A stretch of DNA of 64,000 nucleotides from UBA6016 sp964568395 (GTDB lineage: Bacteria > Campylobacterota > Campylobacteria > Campylobacterales > UBA6016), in assembly GCA_964568395.1 (NCBI GenBank), contig CAZMPN010000005.1, forward strand, positions 43,526 through 107,525, written 5' to 3'. A program made the translations under genes and the position numbers. Positions within the stretch are counted from its first letter, which is position 1. Each line of letters starts with the position of its first letter. Below are positions 19,249 through 28,679 of the stretch, one piece after another. The notes under the pieces are model-generated. The model was not told the DNA's origin and did not search any database. It was given only the letters and a program-made list of their open reading frames with translations.

Positions 19249-21090
19249 CTAGTCTATATATTGTCTAAGCCACTCTTCTAGCACTATCAGCGCCCAGATA
19301 TAAAGAGACCTGTCTCTTCTGCCGGACTCATGCTCGAAAATAATACGGCGCACGCTCTCATAATTTAGCAAACCTCTTTTTTTTACGCTCTCTTCGCCGA
19401 GATAGTCGTCAATGAAACCTTTTAGGTCTTTTTTGAGCCACATACCCATAGGAGGATTGAGGCCTAACTTAGGTTTGTCGATAATCGCTTTCGGTATTTT
19501 GCCATTTAGCAACTTTTTCATCAGATATTTTGTCTGTCCGTTTTTAATTCTCAGAGACGGCGAAACAGCCGTCATAAACTCGACTACTTTATGGTCGATA
19601 AGCGGAAACCTTACCTCAAAAGAGTTTGCCATGCTCATAGCGTCGCCGTAACAAAGCAAGTTGTTTGGCAAAAAACTTTTTATGTCGACGAGCGATGTTT
19701 TTAAAACCCTATCATCCACAAAATCAAGACCATTCCATAAATCTTTGACGATATGCCTATATTCGTCGTGCCTACCGAGCAGTTCGCCTATCTCTTGGTC
19801 GGAAAAATAACCCACCCAATCCTCATACATAGCGTCATCATTCTTTGACAAAGATGCAATAAAGGTTTTGATTCTCCGCAAAGAATGATTACCGCTTGAG
19901 TTTTCCGGTATCAGCGAAGTGATCTTGGAAAGAGCTTTAAAAAGGGGTTTTGGGATTTGTTCCAACTTCGCCGCAAGAAGCGCGGCCTCATATCTAGGAT
20001 ACCCCCCGAACACTTCATCCCCGCCGTCTCCGGCCAGAGCAACGGTGGCATGTTTTTTTGTCTCTTTTGTTAGTTCATGTATCAAGATAGCAGTCGGGTT
20101 TCCAAACGGCTCGTCAAAATGCCTTACCATTATCGGCAGCAGATTTGCTGCATCGGGCGCAATCTCTATAACATTATGGTTTGTAGAAAAAAAATCAGCC
20201 ATTATTTTTGCGTCATTTGTCTCATCGTACTTGTCAGCTCCAGGAAATGCCAAAGTGTACGTATTTACCTTTTTTGCAGAGTTCTTCGCCATGTAGTACA
20301 AAATCGTGGAGGAGTCTATTCCGCCGGACAAAAATGAGCCGAGCTCAACATCTGCTATCATTCTGAGCTTCACCGACTCGTCAAGCAGCATATCAAGTCT
20401 TGACAGCACATCCGCCTCGTCTGCATCATCCTGTGAAACAAAATTGGATACGTCCCAATATTTCTCTATCCTGACGCCCTCTCTATCAAAAGTCAGCGTA
20501 TGCCCAGGCAAGAGCTTGTTTATATCCTCAAATATCGTATTTGGCGCGGGCACATATAGGTATCTTAGGTACTGCCTTAGCGCCTCTTTGTTGATTTGCG
20601 GAGTATACAAAATAGCCTTTAGGATAGCTTTTATCTCTGAAGCAAATACAAAAGTTCCGTCTTTAAAATAGTAGACAAACGGCTTGATACCGAGCCTATC
20701 CCTCGCACAAAACAGCTTTTGCTCTACCATGTCGTATATAGCAAAAGCGAACATCCCGCGAAAACGCTCTACGCAAACACTACCGTATTCGATATAGCTA
20801 TAAAGTATCACCTCAGTATCGGATAGCGTTTTGAACTCGTATTTTGCAGCCAGAGACTCTCTAAGTTCTGCATGATTGTACACCTCGCCGTTAAATACTA
20901 TGGCATATCTTCCGCAAAACGACACCATCGGCTGGTTCGAGTTTGAATCGTGGTCTACTATCGAGAGCCTGTTGTGCCCGAGATAAAATCCACCAAACTC
21001 CAAAGAAGAGCTAAAATCCGGCCCACGGTAAGACATAACCTCCAAGGCAGAGTTTGGAAAAAGCTTATTTGAACCTAAAATTGCACACAT
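19249..21090 (-). CDS. AsnB-type glutamine-dependent amidotransferase
   Basis: 613 aa, complete. Starts MCAILGSNK with Cys2; YRGPDFSSS replaces the usual HRGPD, so the histidine is Tyr here, while FNGEVYNHAELR, LSDTEV and ERFRGMFAFAIYD are canonical. The synthetase domain has LGSFLSGGIDSSTILYY (SGGIDSS at about 255-261) and ALAGDGGDEVFGGYPRYE. Likely amidates a sugar carboxylate made by the module encoded directly downstream (ADH-MocA fusion, heparinase-like protein, GT4). It sits 1 base from the GT4 gene upstream. Cytosolic. Asparagine synthesis cannot be excluded by motif alone, but placement inside a glycan operon argues against it. Confidence 0.9.
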   Translation of the reverse strand: MCAILGSNKLFPNSALEVMSYRGPDFSSSLEFGGFYLGHNRLSIVDHDSNSNQPMVSFCGRYAIVFNGEVYNHAELRESLAAKYEFKTLSDTEVILYSYIEYGSVCVERFRGMFAFAIYDMVEQKLFCARDRLGIKPFVYYFKDGTFVFASEIKAILKAILYTPQINKEALRQYLRYLYVPAPNTIFEDINKLLPGHTLTFDREGVRIEKYWDVSNFVSQDDADEADVLSRLDMLLDESVKLRMIADVELGSFLSGGIDSSTILYYMAKNSAKKVNTYTLAFPGADKYDETNDAKIMADFFSTNHNVIEIAPDAANLLPIMVRHFDEPFGNPTAILIHELTKETKKHATVALAGDGGDEVFGGYPRYEAALLAAKLEQIPKPLFKALSKITSLIPENSSGNHSLRRIKTFIASLSKNDDAMYEDWVGYFSDQEIGELLGRHDEYRHIVKDLWNGLDFVDDRVLKTSLVDIKSFLPNNLLCYGDAMSMANSFEVRFPLIDHKVVEFMTAVSPSLRIKNGQTKYLMKKLLNGKIPKAIIDKPKLGLNPPMGMWLKKDLKGFIDDYLGEESVKKRGLLNYESVRRIIFEHESGRRDRSLYIWALIVLEEWLRQYID

Positions 21091-21091
21091 G

Positions 21092-22105
21092 CTAAAACTC
21101 TTTTCTAAAAAAACTTATCAGGCTATCGATCCCATTTTTTACAATAATTTTCGGCCTTCTAGAGCCGTTTGCCAAATACTCGGCCATAGCGTTCGCAATC
21201 TCTTGCGGCGCAGGGCTCTCTATAACCAAAGACGGCTCCAAAATATATTCTAGATGCGGCAGCCTCATTGATATTACGTCGCATCCGGCATTTGCGGCCT
21301 CTATAAGCGGCAACCCGAAAGTCTCCTTAGAGGAGACAAATACAAGCGCACGAGAGCTTTCATACAGCTCTTGAGCCTTTAACTTGCTTATATGCCCCAT
21401 ACTGACTACTCTTGCGTGACGGTTGTTAGAAAGAAGTTCTATTTTTGCAAGCAAACTATCAAATATCGGCTCATTCGGCACCGTTACTACAAGCGTACAC
21501 GAAACTGCACCAGCCTCCAAAATATCGATAGCGTCCAAAAGGGCGTGATAGTTTTTATGTGGATGGGGATATGAAATATAGCAAAATTCATACACTCTAT
21601 CTCTCACAAGGTTAGCTACAGGCAGATCAAAAAAAGGCAATACTTCGACGTTTACTCCGCTTTTAAATTTGTGCACCATTTCGGCAAACTTTGGTGTTTG
21701 AACGCACACTTTGTCAACATTTTTGATGCAAAGCCAAAGCTGAAGTTTCATCAAGGCGTATCTAATTTTCATCTCAAAACTAGGCTGCTCCGATAGCGGC
21801 TGTAGCAGATATAGATTCTGCAGATACAAAATGCTGTTTTTTGATTTAAAAAACGGTGGAATATTTCCAAAATAGAGTGTATTGTCTAGCTTTTTAAAAA
21901 AAAGCGCTATTTTTCCAAACAAAGAACCGGAACGGCTTACCGACAAACAAGGGCGCTCCCGTACTACGTATCTTGCCGACGGATAAAGCGTTACCTCCAT
22001 ATCCGGACTTTTTTTCTCAATAGAGGCAAGCAAATAATCAAGAAGTTCTTTACCGCCGCCTACGCTTATATTGTTTGCAACTATATTAAAAGACATGTTC
22101 CGCAC
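21092..22105 (-). CDS. Glycosyltransferase family 4
   Basis: 337 aa. The N-terminus SFNIVANNISVGGGKELLDYL has the GGG loop of GT-B enzymes that start with a beta-strand and a glycine-rich turn; the C-terminal domain shows EFCYISYPHPHKNYHALLDAI and SSKETFGLPLIEAANAGCDVI with the E-x7-E donor motif. GTG at 22105 is kept as the start, with a GGA six bases upstream; an ATG at 22096 is the alternative. Overlaps the upstream glycosyltransferase gene by about 20 bases, or 11 if the later start is used. Acceptor and donor unknown. Confidence 0.87.
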   Translation of the reverse strand: MRNMSFNIVANNISVGGGKELLDYLLASIEKKSPDMEVTLYPSARYVVRERPCLSVSRSGSLFGKIALFFKKLDNTLYFGNIPPFFKSKNSILYLQNLYLLQPLSEQPSFEMKIRYALMKLQLWLCIKNVDKVCVQTPKFAEMVHKFKSGVNVEVLPFFDLPVANLVRDRVYEFCYISYPHPHKNYHALLDAIDILEAGAVSCTLVVTVPNEPIFDSLLAKIELLSNNRHARVVSMGHISKLKAQELYESSRALVFVSSKETFGLPLIEAANAGCDVISMRLPHLEYILEPSLVIESPAPQEIANAMAEYLANGSRRPKIIVKNGIDSLISFFRKEF

Positions 22106-23216
22106 TAACTATCCATTTTGCTGACGGTTTATAGCCCATACCGTTGGCATATTTTAAAATATCAATAAAATATGAAGCGCCATATGTCCCGCTCAGCATA
22201 TCATCATGAATTTTGGCAATAATCCCCTTATCGAGCACTCCATGCATTTTTTTGTCAATAGCAGATTGCATGGCATTGGCCAAACTATATTCATTCCCAT
22301 TTTCAAAAACCAATCCGCTTCTTTCTTGGGAAGATACAAATTCGCTAACTCCACATGTATCTGAGCATATTACATAAAGGCCATTTGATAGCGCCTCATT
22401 GGCGACATATCCCCAGCCATCGATTATGCTTGGCAATACCAAGCAATCATATTCTCGAAGCCTATCCCTCACCTTGTCGTTTTCAATATTTCCAAGAAAC
22501 GATACTCTTTGCTCAGCGCATAGCTCTTTGGCGATAAAAATCAAATTTTGCATTTCCGGTCCATCGCCTATAATATCGAGGGTCCAGTATTGTATATGTT
22601 TTAATTTGGCAATAGAGTTTAACAGCAATGCAACATTTTTTCGTTTAATCAATGCCCCGACATATACAAATCGGACATGCATGTCAGTGCTATCTGTTTT
22701 GGCAAAGTCTATAAATGAAACATTTTTAGAAAAATAGGCGAACCTAAAAACGCGATCTTTTGAAAAACCGCAACCTATAAAATAATCATGCCCACCAGGC
22801 GTAACTATAAACGAAAGCTTTCTATATTTGAACGAGTAGTACCTATATAACAGCTTTCTAAGCAAATTTTTCACGGTAGACGTATCCCCTGGTCTTTCAG
22901 CAAAGATCCCAACTCTAGACGGATTTATCTTATACAGCTTTTCAAAATAACCCCTCAAAGGCTTATACGCATTAATGCCTGAAAATACATGAAATACGTT
23001 GCTTGTGGTCCCTGCAAACATATATTCGATACGACCCACATCTTCTATTGAGATTAAATTTACTTTCTCAAGCCTTGGAGTAGCCCAACCCATCTCTTTT
23101 CTATATTGACTCTCTTTTTCACAATATATTAGCCATACATCAACTTCTTCTGCAAGGGCCTCAAAAAAAGCCTTCTGGTGCATGCTAACTATGTTCTGCC
23201 AAAAAAATATAGTCAT
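22086..23216 (-). CDS. Glycosyltransferase family 4
   Basis: 376 aa. Starts MTIFFWQNIVSMHQKAFFEAL, the form of GT4 proteins in O-antigen clusters. The donor domain contains RFVYVGALIKRKNVALLLNSI, LDIIGDGPEMQNL, VSFLGNIEND and LPSIIDGWGYVANEALSNGL, where the first acidic residue of the usual E-x7-E is Asp. It lies with a 4-base overlap downstream of the acyltransferase gene and leads directly into a second GT4. The pair probably adds consecutive sugars. No membrane segments seen. Confidence 0.88.
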   Translation of the reverse strand: MTIFFWQNIVSMHQKAFFEALAEEVDVWLIYCEKESQYRKEMGWATPRLEKVNLISIEDVGRIEYMFAGTTSNVFHVFSGINAYKPLRGYFEKLYKINPSRVGIFAERPGDTSTVKNLLRKLLYRYYSFKYRKLSFIVTPGGHDYFIGCGFSKDRVFRFAYFSKNVSFIDFAKTDSTDMHVRFVYVGALIKRKNVALLLNSIAKLKHIQYWTLDIIGDGPEMQNLIFIAKELCAEQRVSFLGNIENDKVRDRLREYDCLVLPSIIDGWGYVANEALSNGLYVICSDTCGVSEFVSSQERSGLVFENGNEYSLANAMQSAIDKKMHGVLDKGIIAKIHDDMLSGTYGASYFIDILKYANGMGYKPSAKWIVSAEHVF

Positions 23217-24199
23217 AAATTGGCACCTAAAGGCTTTTTGCGACCTATGAGAAAATATAAATAGTTATTTATGATGTATATACAAAACCATATTGCCAAA
23301 ACGACAAAAATTTTATGAACTATCCCTGTTTGCGGGATACCAAAATCGACATAAGTCTGCTTTAGTACAATTGGAATCATCTGATGAACACACAAAATAA
23401 TAAGTGAATTTTTACCTATAAATGTGATAATTTTTTCCGCATATATATTCTTTAAAAATATATCTTTTACAAAAAAACAAAGCAATATCCCAAATAACGA
23501 AGCAGATAAAAAAAGAATTGGGTTACCTATAAAGTTTGAGTTTAAATCTACATGTTTCATGTTTAGATACAGATTTAACCAAACCGACCCACAGACAAAA
23601 GAGATACTTAATAGCAGACCCATAATGCCCGTCATGCCATTACGTCTTAAAAAGCCTACCATATTATCCGAATATGCGTATCCTAAAATATAAAAAAATC
23701 CGGATAACCCAATAATTTCGATATGCCAAAACATTGAAAATTTTATATATGAGGACAATATACCAACAAGCAAAAAAGATACTGCCATTAACGGAAGAAA
23801 CTTTTTTTTATTTCCAGAAAACGACAATATTTTAAACATAACAATCTGGAGGACAAAAAGATGAGCCAAAAACCATAGCGCAGAATCAAAGCCGTTGCCA
23901 AGCATAAAAAACCCATACAGACCGCCGTAGGCGCCAATGCCGGAATAGCTCAAGGCAAAAAACATAATTAAGCCAAATGCGCAATATGGAACTATCAGTG
24001 ATGCAATTTTTTTTTTAAGAAATACGTAAAAATTTTCCCGTCTAGCTTTAGCAAAAAGGAAGCCGGATAGAAAAAAGAATAACGGCATATGAAAAGAAAA
24101 TATAAAAGCCTCTGCAAATTTTGGCATACTACTATGCCCAAGAACAACCAAGACTATCCCTATTCCCTTTAATAGATCAATATCTCTAATTCTCTCCAT
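23213..24199 (-). CDS. Acyltransferase family 3 membrane protein
   Basis: 328 aa with about ten hydrophobic helices. The N-terminus MERIRDIDLLKGIGIVLVVL followed by GHSS holds the Arg/Asp and GH motif of the acyltransferase 3 family (OafA/NolL/WecH-like), and FSFHMPLFFFLSGFLFAK is the second conserved block. These inner-membrane proteins O-acetylate or otherwise acylate glycans, usually on the periplasmic side. The coding strand contains a run of ten A residues (24007-24016 on the plus strand as T), which could be prone to slippage. It is 10 bases from the FkbM gene upstream and overlaps a GT4 gene downstream by 4 bases. Confidence 0.92.
   Translation of the reverse strand: MERIRDIDLLKGIGIVLVVLGHSSMPKFAEAFIFSFHMPLFFFLSGFLFAKARRENFYVFLKKKIASLIVPYCAFGLIMFFALSYSGIGAYGGLYGFFMLGNGFDSALWFLAHLFVLQIVMFKILSFSGNKKKFLPLMAVSFLLVGILSSYIKFSMFWHIEIIGLSGFFYILGYAYSDNMVGFLRRNGMTGIMGLLLSISFVCGSVWLNLYLNMKHVDLNSNFIGNPILFLSASLFGILLCFFVKDIFLKNIYAEKIITFIGKNSLIILCVHQMIPIVLKQTYVDFGIPQTGIVHKIFVVLAIWFCIYIINNYLYFLIGRKKPLGANL
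24007..24016. repeat. Homopolymer tract, ten T (A on the coding strand)
   Basis: A run of ten T on the plus strand inside the acyltransferase 3 gene, encoding consecutive lysines in a cytoplasmic loop. It is the longest single-base run I noticed in the window. In Campylobacter, slippage at homopolymers switches glycan genes on and off, although poly-G tracts are the usual ones. Whether this tract varies is not visible from a single sequence. Confidence 0.6.
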
Positions 24200-24209
24200 T
24201 TGTATTTAT

Positions 24210-24992
24210 CTACTTTTTTGCAAAAAAATTATTGGTAGATATCCGCTTAACCGTAAAGCCGTACTTATTAAGAAGCAATGAAATATTTTTAAGATTTTGA
24301 TCCCCAAAACATTCAAATACAATAATTGACACATCATATTCTGTGAAAAACTTCTCTCCGCCGAGCAGAACATCATGTTCGGCACCTTCCACGTCTATCT
24401 TTACGACATATCTTTTCTCTTTGCCGTATGAAAGCTCATGAATTACACTATCTAGCTTTTTTAAATCAACTGTCATATAGGCATCACGGCTGCCCATATC
24501 AACCATTCTATTCACGGCCGATGAATCCATGTTTGTAAAACAAACAGTTCCATCGTCTTTACCTACGGCACTCTCATAAACATTTTTAGTATCTATGCCG
24601 TTGAGTAGAAAATTCATTTTTAATTTGACAGCCGTATCCGGATGTGGCTCGAAAGCAACAACCTCACATATATCCGCCATCATTAAGCTATAGCTTCCGA
24701 TGTTTGAGCCTATATCCAAAAAAACCGTCTCGCCAGGAATAGAGCCATTCCTAAGAAGTCCAATCTCTTCTTTGTCTGGAAAATCACTATATATAAAGAA
24801 GCTAGACACTTCATTATCCGGAAAAACCAAAATATTTTTTTTATTAAAAAGAGTAACTGGAACAATACAACCGCTCAATCTTTTTGCAATCTGCCAGGCA
24901 AAGCTCCTAAAAATAATAGCGGGAATTCTGCTGAGTCTATTGGTTGTACATATATAGCGCAAAACCCCAAGAGATGTAGAAAAAAAACTCAT
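24210..24992 (-). CDS. FkbM-family methyltransferase
   Basis: About 260 aa. ETVFLDIGSNIGSYSLMMAD is the SAM-binding motif of FkbM proteins, followed by VVAFEPHPDTAVKLKMN and the C-terminal YVVKIDVEGAEHDVLLGG block that defines the family. These are O-methyltransferases of sugars and polyketides. I chose ATG at 24992, which overlaps the upstream GT2 stop as ATGA; an in-frame start at 25046 would add 18 residues with no conserved sequence. A second FkbM gene lies at 30968-31639, so two hydroxyls may be methylated. Cytosolic; sugar substrate unknown. Confidence 0.9.
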   Translation of the reverse strand: MSFFSTSLGVLRYICTTNRLSRIPAIIFRSFAWQIAKRLSGCIVPVTLFNKKNILVFPDNEVSSFFIYSDFPDKEEIGLLRNGSIPGETVFLDIGSNIGSYSLMMADICEVVAFEPHPDTAVKLKMNFLLNGIDTKNVYESAVGKDDGTVCFTNMDSSAVNRMVDMGSRDAYMTVDLKKLDSVIHELSYGKEKRYVVKIDVEGAEHDVLLGGEKFFTEYDVSIIVFECFGDQNLKNISLLLNKYGFTVKRISTNNFFAKK

Positions 24993-25819
24993 TTTCCAAT
25001 TACCTTTTTTAGTATCTGTTTGAAAAGTATCCACTTGTGTATGCAATACAAAATATACGCTGGAAGAATTTTATTTTTATGTTTTATTTCATTATACTCA
25101 CTCAAAACATCAGATACCTTACCCGTTCCAACGCCACCCTCTCTCCATTTGGCCAAAATTATATTTTTTGTAACCGTCCTAGGAAAATCTTTGTACGCTC
25201 TAAGCAAAATTTCGTAATCCATTGAATACTTGCAATTTAAATCAAAAAGGCCGTATTTTTCAAAAAAACTTTTGTGCGTTAAAAGACCCTGATGCGGCAA
25301 TGACATTCTAAACAGCAAAGAGTGTTTATTAAACGTATTGTCGAATTTTTTTGGAGCCACAAAAAGAACATTATCGGGATTCTTTTCTTCCACCCTTGCA
25401 ATCTGCCCGCAAACTAAAATATCCTTATCGACATCAATTCCATCCATTAGTCTCGCCAAGGAGTTTTTATCAAAAAACAAATCGCTTGCCCCAAAAAACA
25501 ATATATAATCACCATTTGCAGCCAAAACACCCTTGTTGAAAGCATCGCTAATTCCCTTATCGGGCTCGCTAACCCAATAATCTATCTCATCATTATATTC
25601 ACTGAGAATATCAACGGTCCCGTCTGTGGATCCGCCATCAATAACTACATACTCTATGTTTTTATATGTCTGCCCATTGACACTTTTAATAGTTTCGGGC
25701 AAATATTGTGCACCGTTATAGACAACCGTAATAACAGTAACCAATGGGTAATCTGCCGTACCACTTTTAATTTTGCCGTCTTCTCTTAGTCCGCCGACTT
25801 GCCCACTGTTATTTTTCAT
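24989..25819 (-). CDS. Glycosyltransferase family 2 (WcaA-like)
   Basis: 276 aa. YPLVTVITVVYNGAQYLPET, YVVIDGGSTDGTVDIL and ISDAFNKGVLAANGDYILFF are the hallmark blocks of the PssE/WcaA type of GT-A family 2 enzymes; the usual DxD region is FGASDLFF. Near the C-terminus LPHQGLLTHKSFFEKYGLFD is a further conserved block. It overlaps the GT4 gene upstream by 11 bases and the FkbM gene downstream by 4 bases. A peripheral inner-membrane role in repeat-unit assembly is expected. The donor sugar cannot be told. Confidence 0.9.
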   Translation of the reverse strand: MKNNSGQVGGLREDGKIKSGTADYPLVTVITVVYNGAQYLPETIKSVNGQTYKNIEYVVIDGGSTDGTVDILSEYNDEIDYWVSEPDKGISDAFNKGVLAANGDYILFFGASDLFFDKNSLARLMDGIDVDKDILVCGQIARVEEKNPDNVLFVAPKKFDNTFNKHSLLFRMSLPHQGLLTHKSFFEKYGLFDLNCKYSMDYEILLRAYKDFPRTVTKNIILAKWREGGVGTGKVSDVLSEYNEIKHKNKILPAYILYCIHKWILFKQILKKVIGK

Positions 25820-26999
25820 CTTTATAACCTACTAATCCCAAAATAATACTCTCATATTTTTTACCGAACTCTACCGTTCTATTCTCTAGCCGTTCAATCA
25901 GCTTCTGTGTTTCTCGCTCTTGCGCTATCTCGTCATCAAGCCAACGAGATAGCAGGATTTCAGATAACAAGCCAGCGCAATTCGGATCAAAAAATATACT
26001 ACATGGAGGATTCTGTTCCCTGTGAACAGGAATATCTGAGAGGATCATATTTTTCCCAATACTCTTACACTCCTCAACAGTACTGCTCCATCCCTCAAAA
26101 AGAGATGGATTAATAACGGCTACAGATCTTTTCATCAATACCACCACGTCGTCGTAATCAATAAGCCCTAAAAATTTTACATCTAGTTGATGTGCGCAAA
26201 CAAAGTCATTTAATTCTTCGATATAGTTTATATTTCTATAGTCGTTCATATATCCGCTACACACGACGGGAATATTGATATTTTTTGATTTCAAGATAGC
26301 CAGTGCTTCAAATACTACTTTATGGTTTTTATGCTGCCAAAATTGATTTGGGAGATAAAAGAACTTACCAAAAATTGAATGTTTATTTAAAATATCGCTC
26401 TCTTTTTTAGCGTCATTTTCAAATAATCCCCTATTAGGCTGTGCCACAAACTGCAAAACGACCGCTTTATCAACAAAATCTGGAGCAAACTTTTTGAAAT
26501 CATTCAGCGCATCATAACTACTCAAAACGACCGTGTCGCTTTTGCTTATAATCCTTTTGAAGCTTTCGTTTCTATGTAGTATTTCCTCGCTGGAAAACAT
26601 TTGGGGCAAATGAATATGCTGAAAATCTGGGATCCAAGATAATGTTTTTATACCATACAAGCCAATAATATTTGCATGCGAGAAAACATTAATTTTATAT
26701 TTTTTCAAAATAAACTCTAAAACAATATCGGTTTTAAAAAGTCTCTTAACGGTTCTCCATAAAAACCACGCTATGCTCTTTCTTTCCAATACAGAAGTTT
26801 CTATTACTTCGGCGTATTGAGAAAACATTTTTTTGATCTGTGCATCTGTGTTTTTTCCTACAAATACAATAGGCTTAATCTGACCGTTTGGCAAAATACT
26901 TATCGCATAAAGCAGATTTTTTAGATAGTTTACGCCACCCATCCACTCCTTTGAAACATTTCCAAGGAAGCCAACGCGCACAATATTACTGTTTGTCAT
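25809..26999 (-). CDS. Glycosyltransferase family 4
   Basis: 396 aa. VRVGFLGNVSKEWMGGVNYL at the N-terminus has the GG loop of GT-B enzymes, and the C-terminal domain contains YLPNQFWQHKNHKVVFEAL and NPSLFEGWSSTVEECKSIGK, the E-x7-E donor motif of GT4. LSWIPDFQHIHLPQMFS is a block I associate with mannosyl- or rhamnosyl-type GT4 enzymes of O-antigen loci. Overlaps the epimerase gene upstream by 14 bases and GT2 downstream by 11 bases. Linkage unknown. Confidence 0.88.
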   Translation of the reverse strand: MTNSNIVRVGFLGNVSKEWMGGVNYLKNLLYAISILPNGQIKPIVFVGKNTDAQIKKMFSQYAEVIETSVLERKSIAWFLWRTVKRLFKTDIVLEFILKKYKINVFSHANIIGLYGIKTLSWIPDFQHIHLPQMFSSEEILHRNESFKRIISKSDTVVLSSYDALNDFKKFAPDFVDKAVVLQFVAQPNRGLFENDAKKESDILNKHSIFGKFFYLPNQFWQHKNHKVVFEALAILKSKNINIPVVCSGYMNDYRNINYIEELNDFVCAHQLDVKFLGLIDYDDVVVLMKRSVAVINPSLFEGWSSTVEECKSIGKNMILSDIPVHREQNPPCSIFFDPNCAGLLSEILLSRWLDDEIAQERETQKLIERLENRTVEFGKKYESIILGLVGYKDEK

Positions 27000-27903
27000 T
27001 CAAAAACCAATATGCATATCCCTTTAACCCATCCGCAAGAGATATGGTTATATTCCAATTTGGCAAATCAATATTTGAAATATCCGCCGTATAATACTTA
27101 GGATCCCCGATCTTGATATGCCCATTAAAAACAATCTTTACATCAGGCCTTAAGTAGTCCCTTAGCATATGCAAAATATCTGATACAGTGCGCCCCATAC
27201 CACTTCCGCCGTTTACTATCATTGGCCTATCGCTGCTAGCTACCGCATATATTAGACTGACCGCATCGTCTATATGGATAAAGTCTCTAGTTTCATCTCC
27301 TGTACCCCAAAATTCAGCAGAACCTTCTGCAGAAACTATTTTATTGCAAGCATCCCAAAGTAGTTGTTTTTTTAAACCGTTGCCATAAATAGAGAAAAAT
27401 CTAACAACCGAGACATTTATTTTATACTCCCTAGCGTATTGCAGACAAAGCTCTTCAGCCATTTTTTTATGCAAGCCATAAGGAGATACTGGACACAAAG
27501 GATCCGATGTTTTAATGGGAGTGTTATCGTGAAGACCATGAACTGCAGGACTGGACGGATATACAAGCTTTGCTTTTGGAGCATAAATTCTCATATACTC
27601 TAGAACAGCCGCTGTACTCTCTACGGTTTTTTTAAAATCCAAAAATGGCTCTTGTACCGAAAATCCAACGGAACCGCTACCGCCTGAGTGGATTATGATA
27701 TTTGGCATCTCCGGTAATCTATGCAACGACGGCAACGAAACATCGGAATCAAGCCACCAATCGAAACCAAGCTTCATATATTCATTAGAGCCCCATGCGC
27801 CATGACCTAAGCCAAAAACAGTAAAACCTTGTTCTTTGAAATATTTGGCACAGTTTCTACCCAGAAAACCGTAGCCGCCAGTAATTAAAACAATTTTACT
27901 CAT
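26986..27903 (-). CDS. NAD-dependent nucleotide-sugar epimerase/dehydratase (extended SDR)
   Basis: 305 aa. VLITGGYGFLGRNCAKYF is the GxxGxxG cofactor motif and SPYGLHKKMAEELC the YxxxK active site, so the extended SDR fold is clear. WGTGDETRDFIHIDDAVSLI and VNGGSGMGRTVSDIL match 4-ketoreductase/4-epimerase type enzymes. Candidate reactions are reduction of a 4-keto-6-deoxy sugar or C4 epimerisation of a UDP-hexose. It overlaps the methyltransferase gene upstream by 4 bases (ATGA) and a GT4 gene downstream by 14. I cannot assign a substrate. It is the only plain SDR in the cluster apart from Gmd and Fcl. Confidence 0.85.
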   Translation of the reverse strand: MSKIVLITGGYGFLGRNCAKYFKEQGFTVFGLGHGAWGSNEYMKLGFDWWLDSDVSLPSLHRLPEMPNIIIHSGGSGSVGFSVQEPFLDFKKTVESTAAVLEYMRIYAPKAKLVYPSSPAVHGLHDNTPIKTSDPLCPVSPYGLHKKMAEELCLQYAREYKINVSVVRFFSIYGNGLKKQLLWDACNKIVSAEGSAEFWGTGDETRDFIHIDDAVSLIYAVASSDRPMIVNGGSGMGRTVSDILHMLRDYLRPDVKIVFNGHIKIGDPKYYTADISNIDLPNWNITISLADGLKGYAYWFLNDKQ

Positions 27904-28679
27904 TTGTTCTGCATACCATCTATCATCAAATGCATATCAGTAACTGTTTTACTCTCCAGATTAAACAAGCGGCTCAAGCCAGTTTTTCTAATAATCTTTG
28001 CAAATAAAAATATTTTTTGCGGTATTGGCTTTTTAGAAAAAATGTGTAGATTCGAGCCATTTGATACAAAATTAAGACTATTCTGTTTTGCTATAAACTC
28101 TAGAGTTTTCATTGAAAAAATAGATATGTGCTGACCATGCTCAAGACAGTAATACCACCATTTATCAGGAGATGGAATATCTTGTGGCAGTAGCTCGGTA
28201 GAAAACAGTATGGTATCACTTATCCCTAGTATGGTTTTTATCTCATCTAGCGGGTTTAAAAAATGCTCAAAATTTTCAAAAGAGGTAACCACATCGTATC
28301 TGGAGTTATTAATATCCCCTTCAAATCCTCTAGCCAGAAGATTTTTTGCATATTTGTCATACCAATAAAAATCAAACCCTTTGTCGCGCATAAGTCTTGT
28401 AAATATGCCGTATCCACCGCCAAAATCCAAAAATTTACCTTTCGGATTAGATAAGATACTCAGAATAATTTTTGAAACGTCGGCAAAATAGTTGTTTCTA
28501 GCCATTACACCGGTATCAGAAATACTAATCGCATCTGAATATGCCTCTTCTAGCCAATAAGGCTCCTCGGTTTGCATAAATCCACATTCATCACAGCAGT
28601 AATACTGTATTTTATGCCTTCCCAGAATAACAGCTTTATATAAAGGCTTTGTTTGAGCACCGCATATATTACAATTCAC
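27900..28679 (-). CDS. SAM-dependent methyltransferase with an N-terminal zinc-binding cysteine cluster
   Basis: 259 aa. The N-terminus MNCNICGAQTKPLY and YYCCDECGFMQ gives a CxxC...CxxC pair of the kind found in sugar C-methyltransferases (TylC3/NovU type), followed by a class I fold with FLDFGGGYGIFTRLM as motif I. The length is shorter than two-domain sugar C-methyltransferases (about 400 aa), so only the zinc and catalytic parts are present. The GTG start has a strong GGAGG seven bases upstream in the 49-base gap to the acetyltransferase gene. A second protein with this architecture is encoded at 39782-40726. Confidence 0.85.
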   Translation of the reverse strand: MNCNICGAQTKPLYKAVILGRHKIQYYCCDECGFMQTEEPYWLEEAYSDAISISDTGVMARNNYFADVSKIILSILSNPKGKFLDFGGGYGIFTRLMRDKGFDFYWYDKYAKNLLARGFEGDINNSRYDVVTSFENFEHFLNPLDEIKTILGISDTILFSTELLPQDIPSPDKWWYYCLEHGQHISIFSMKTLEFIAKQNSLNFVSNGSNLHIFSKKPIPQKIFLFAKIIRKTGLSRLFNLESKTVTDMHLMIDGMQNK

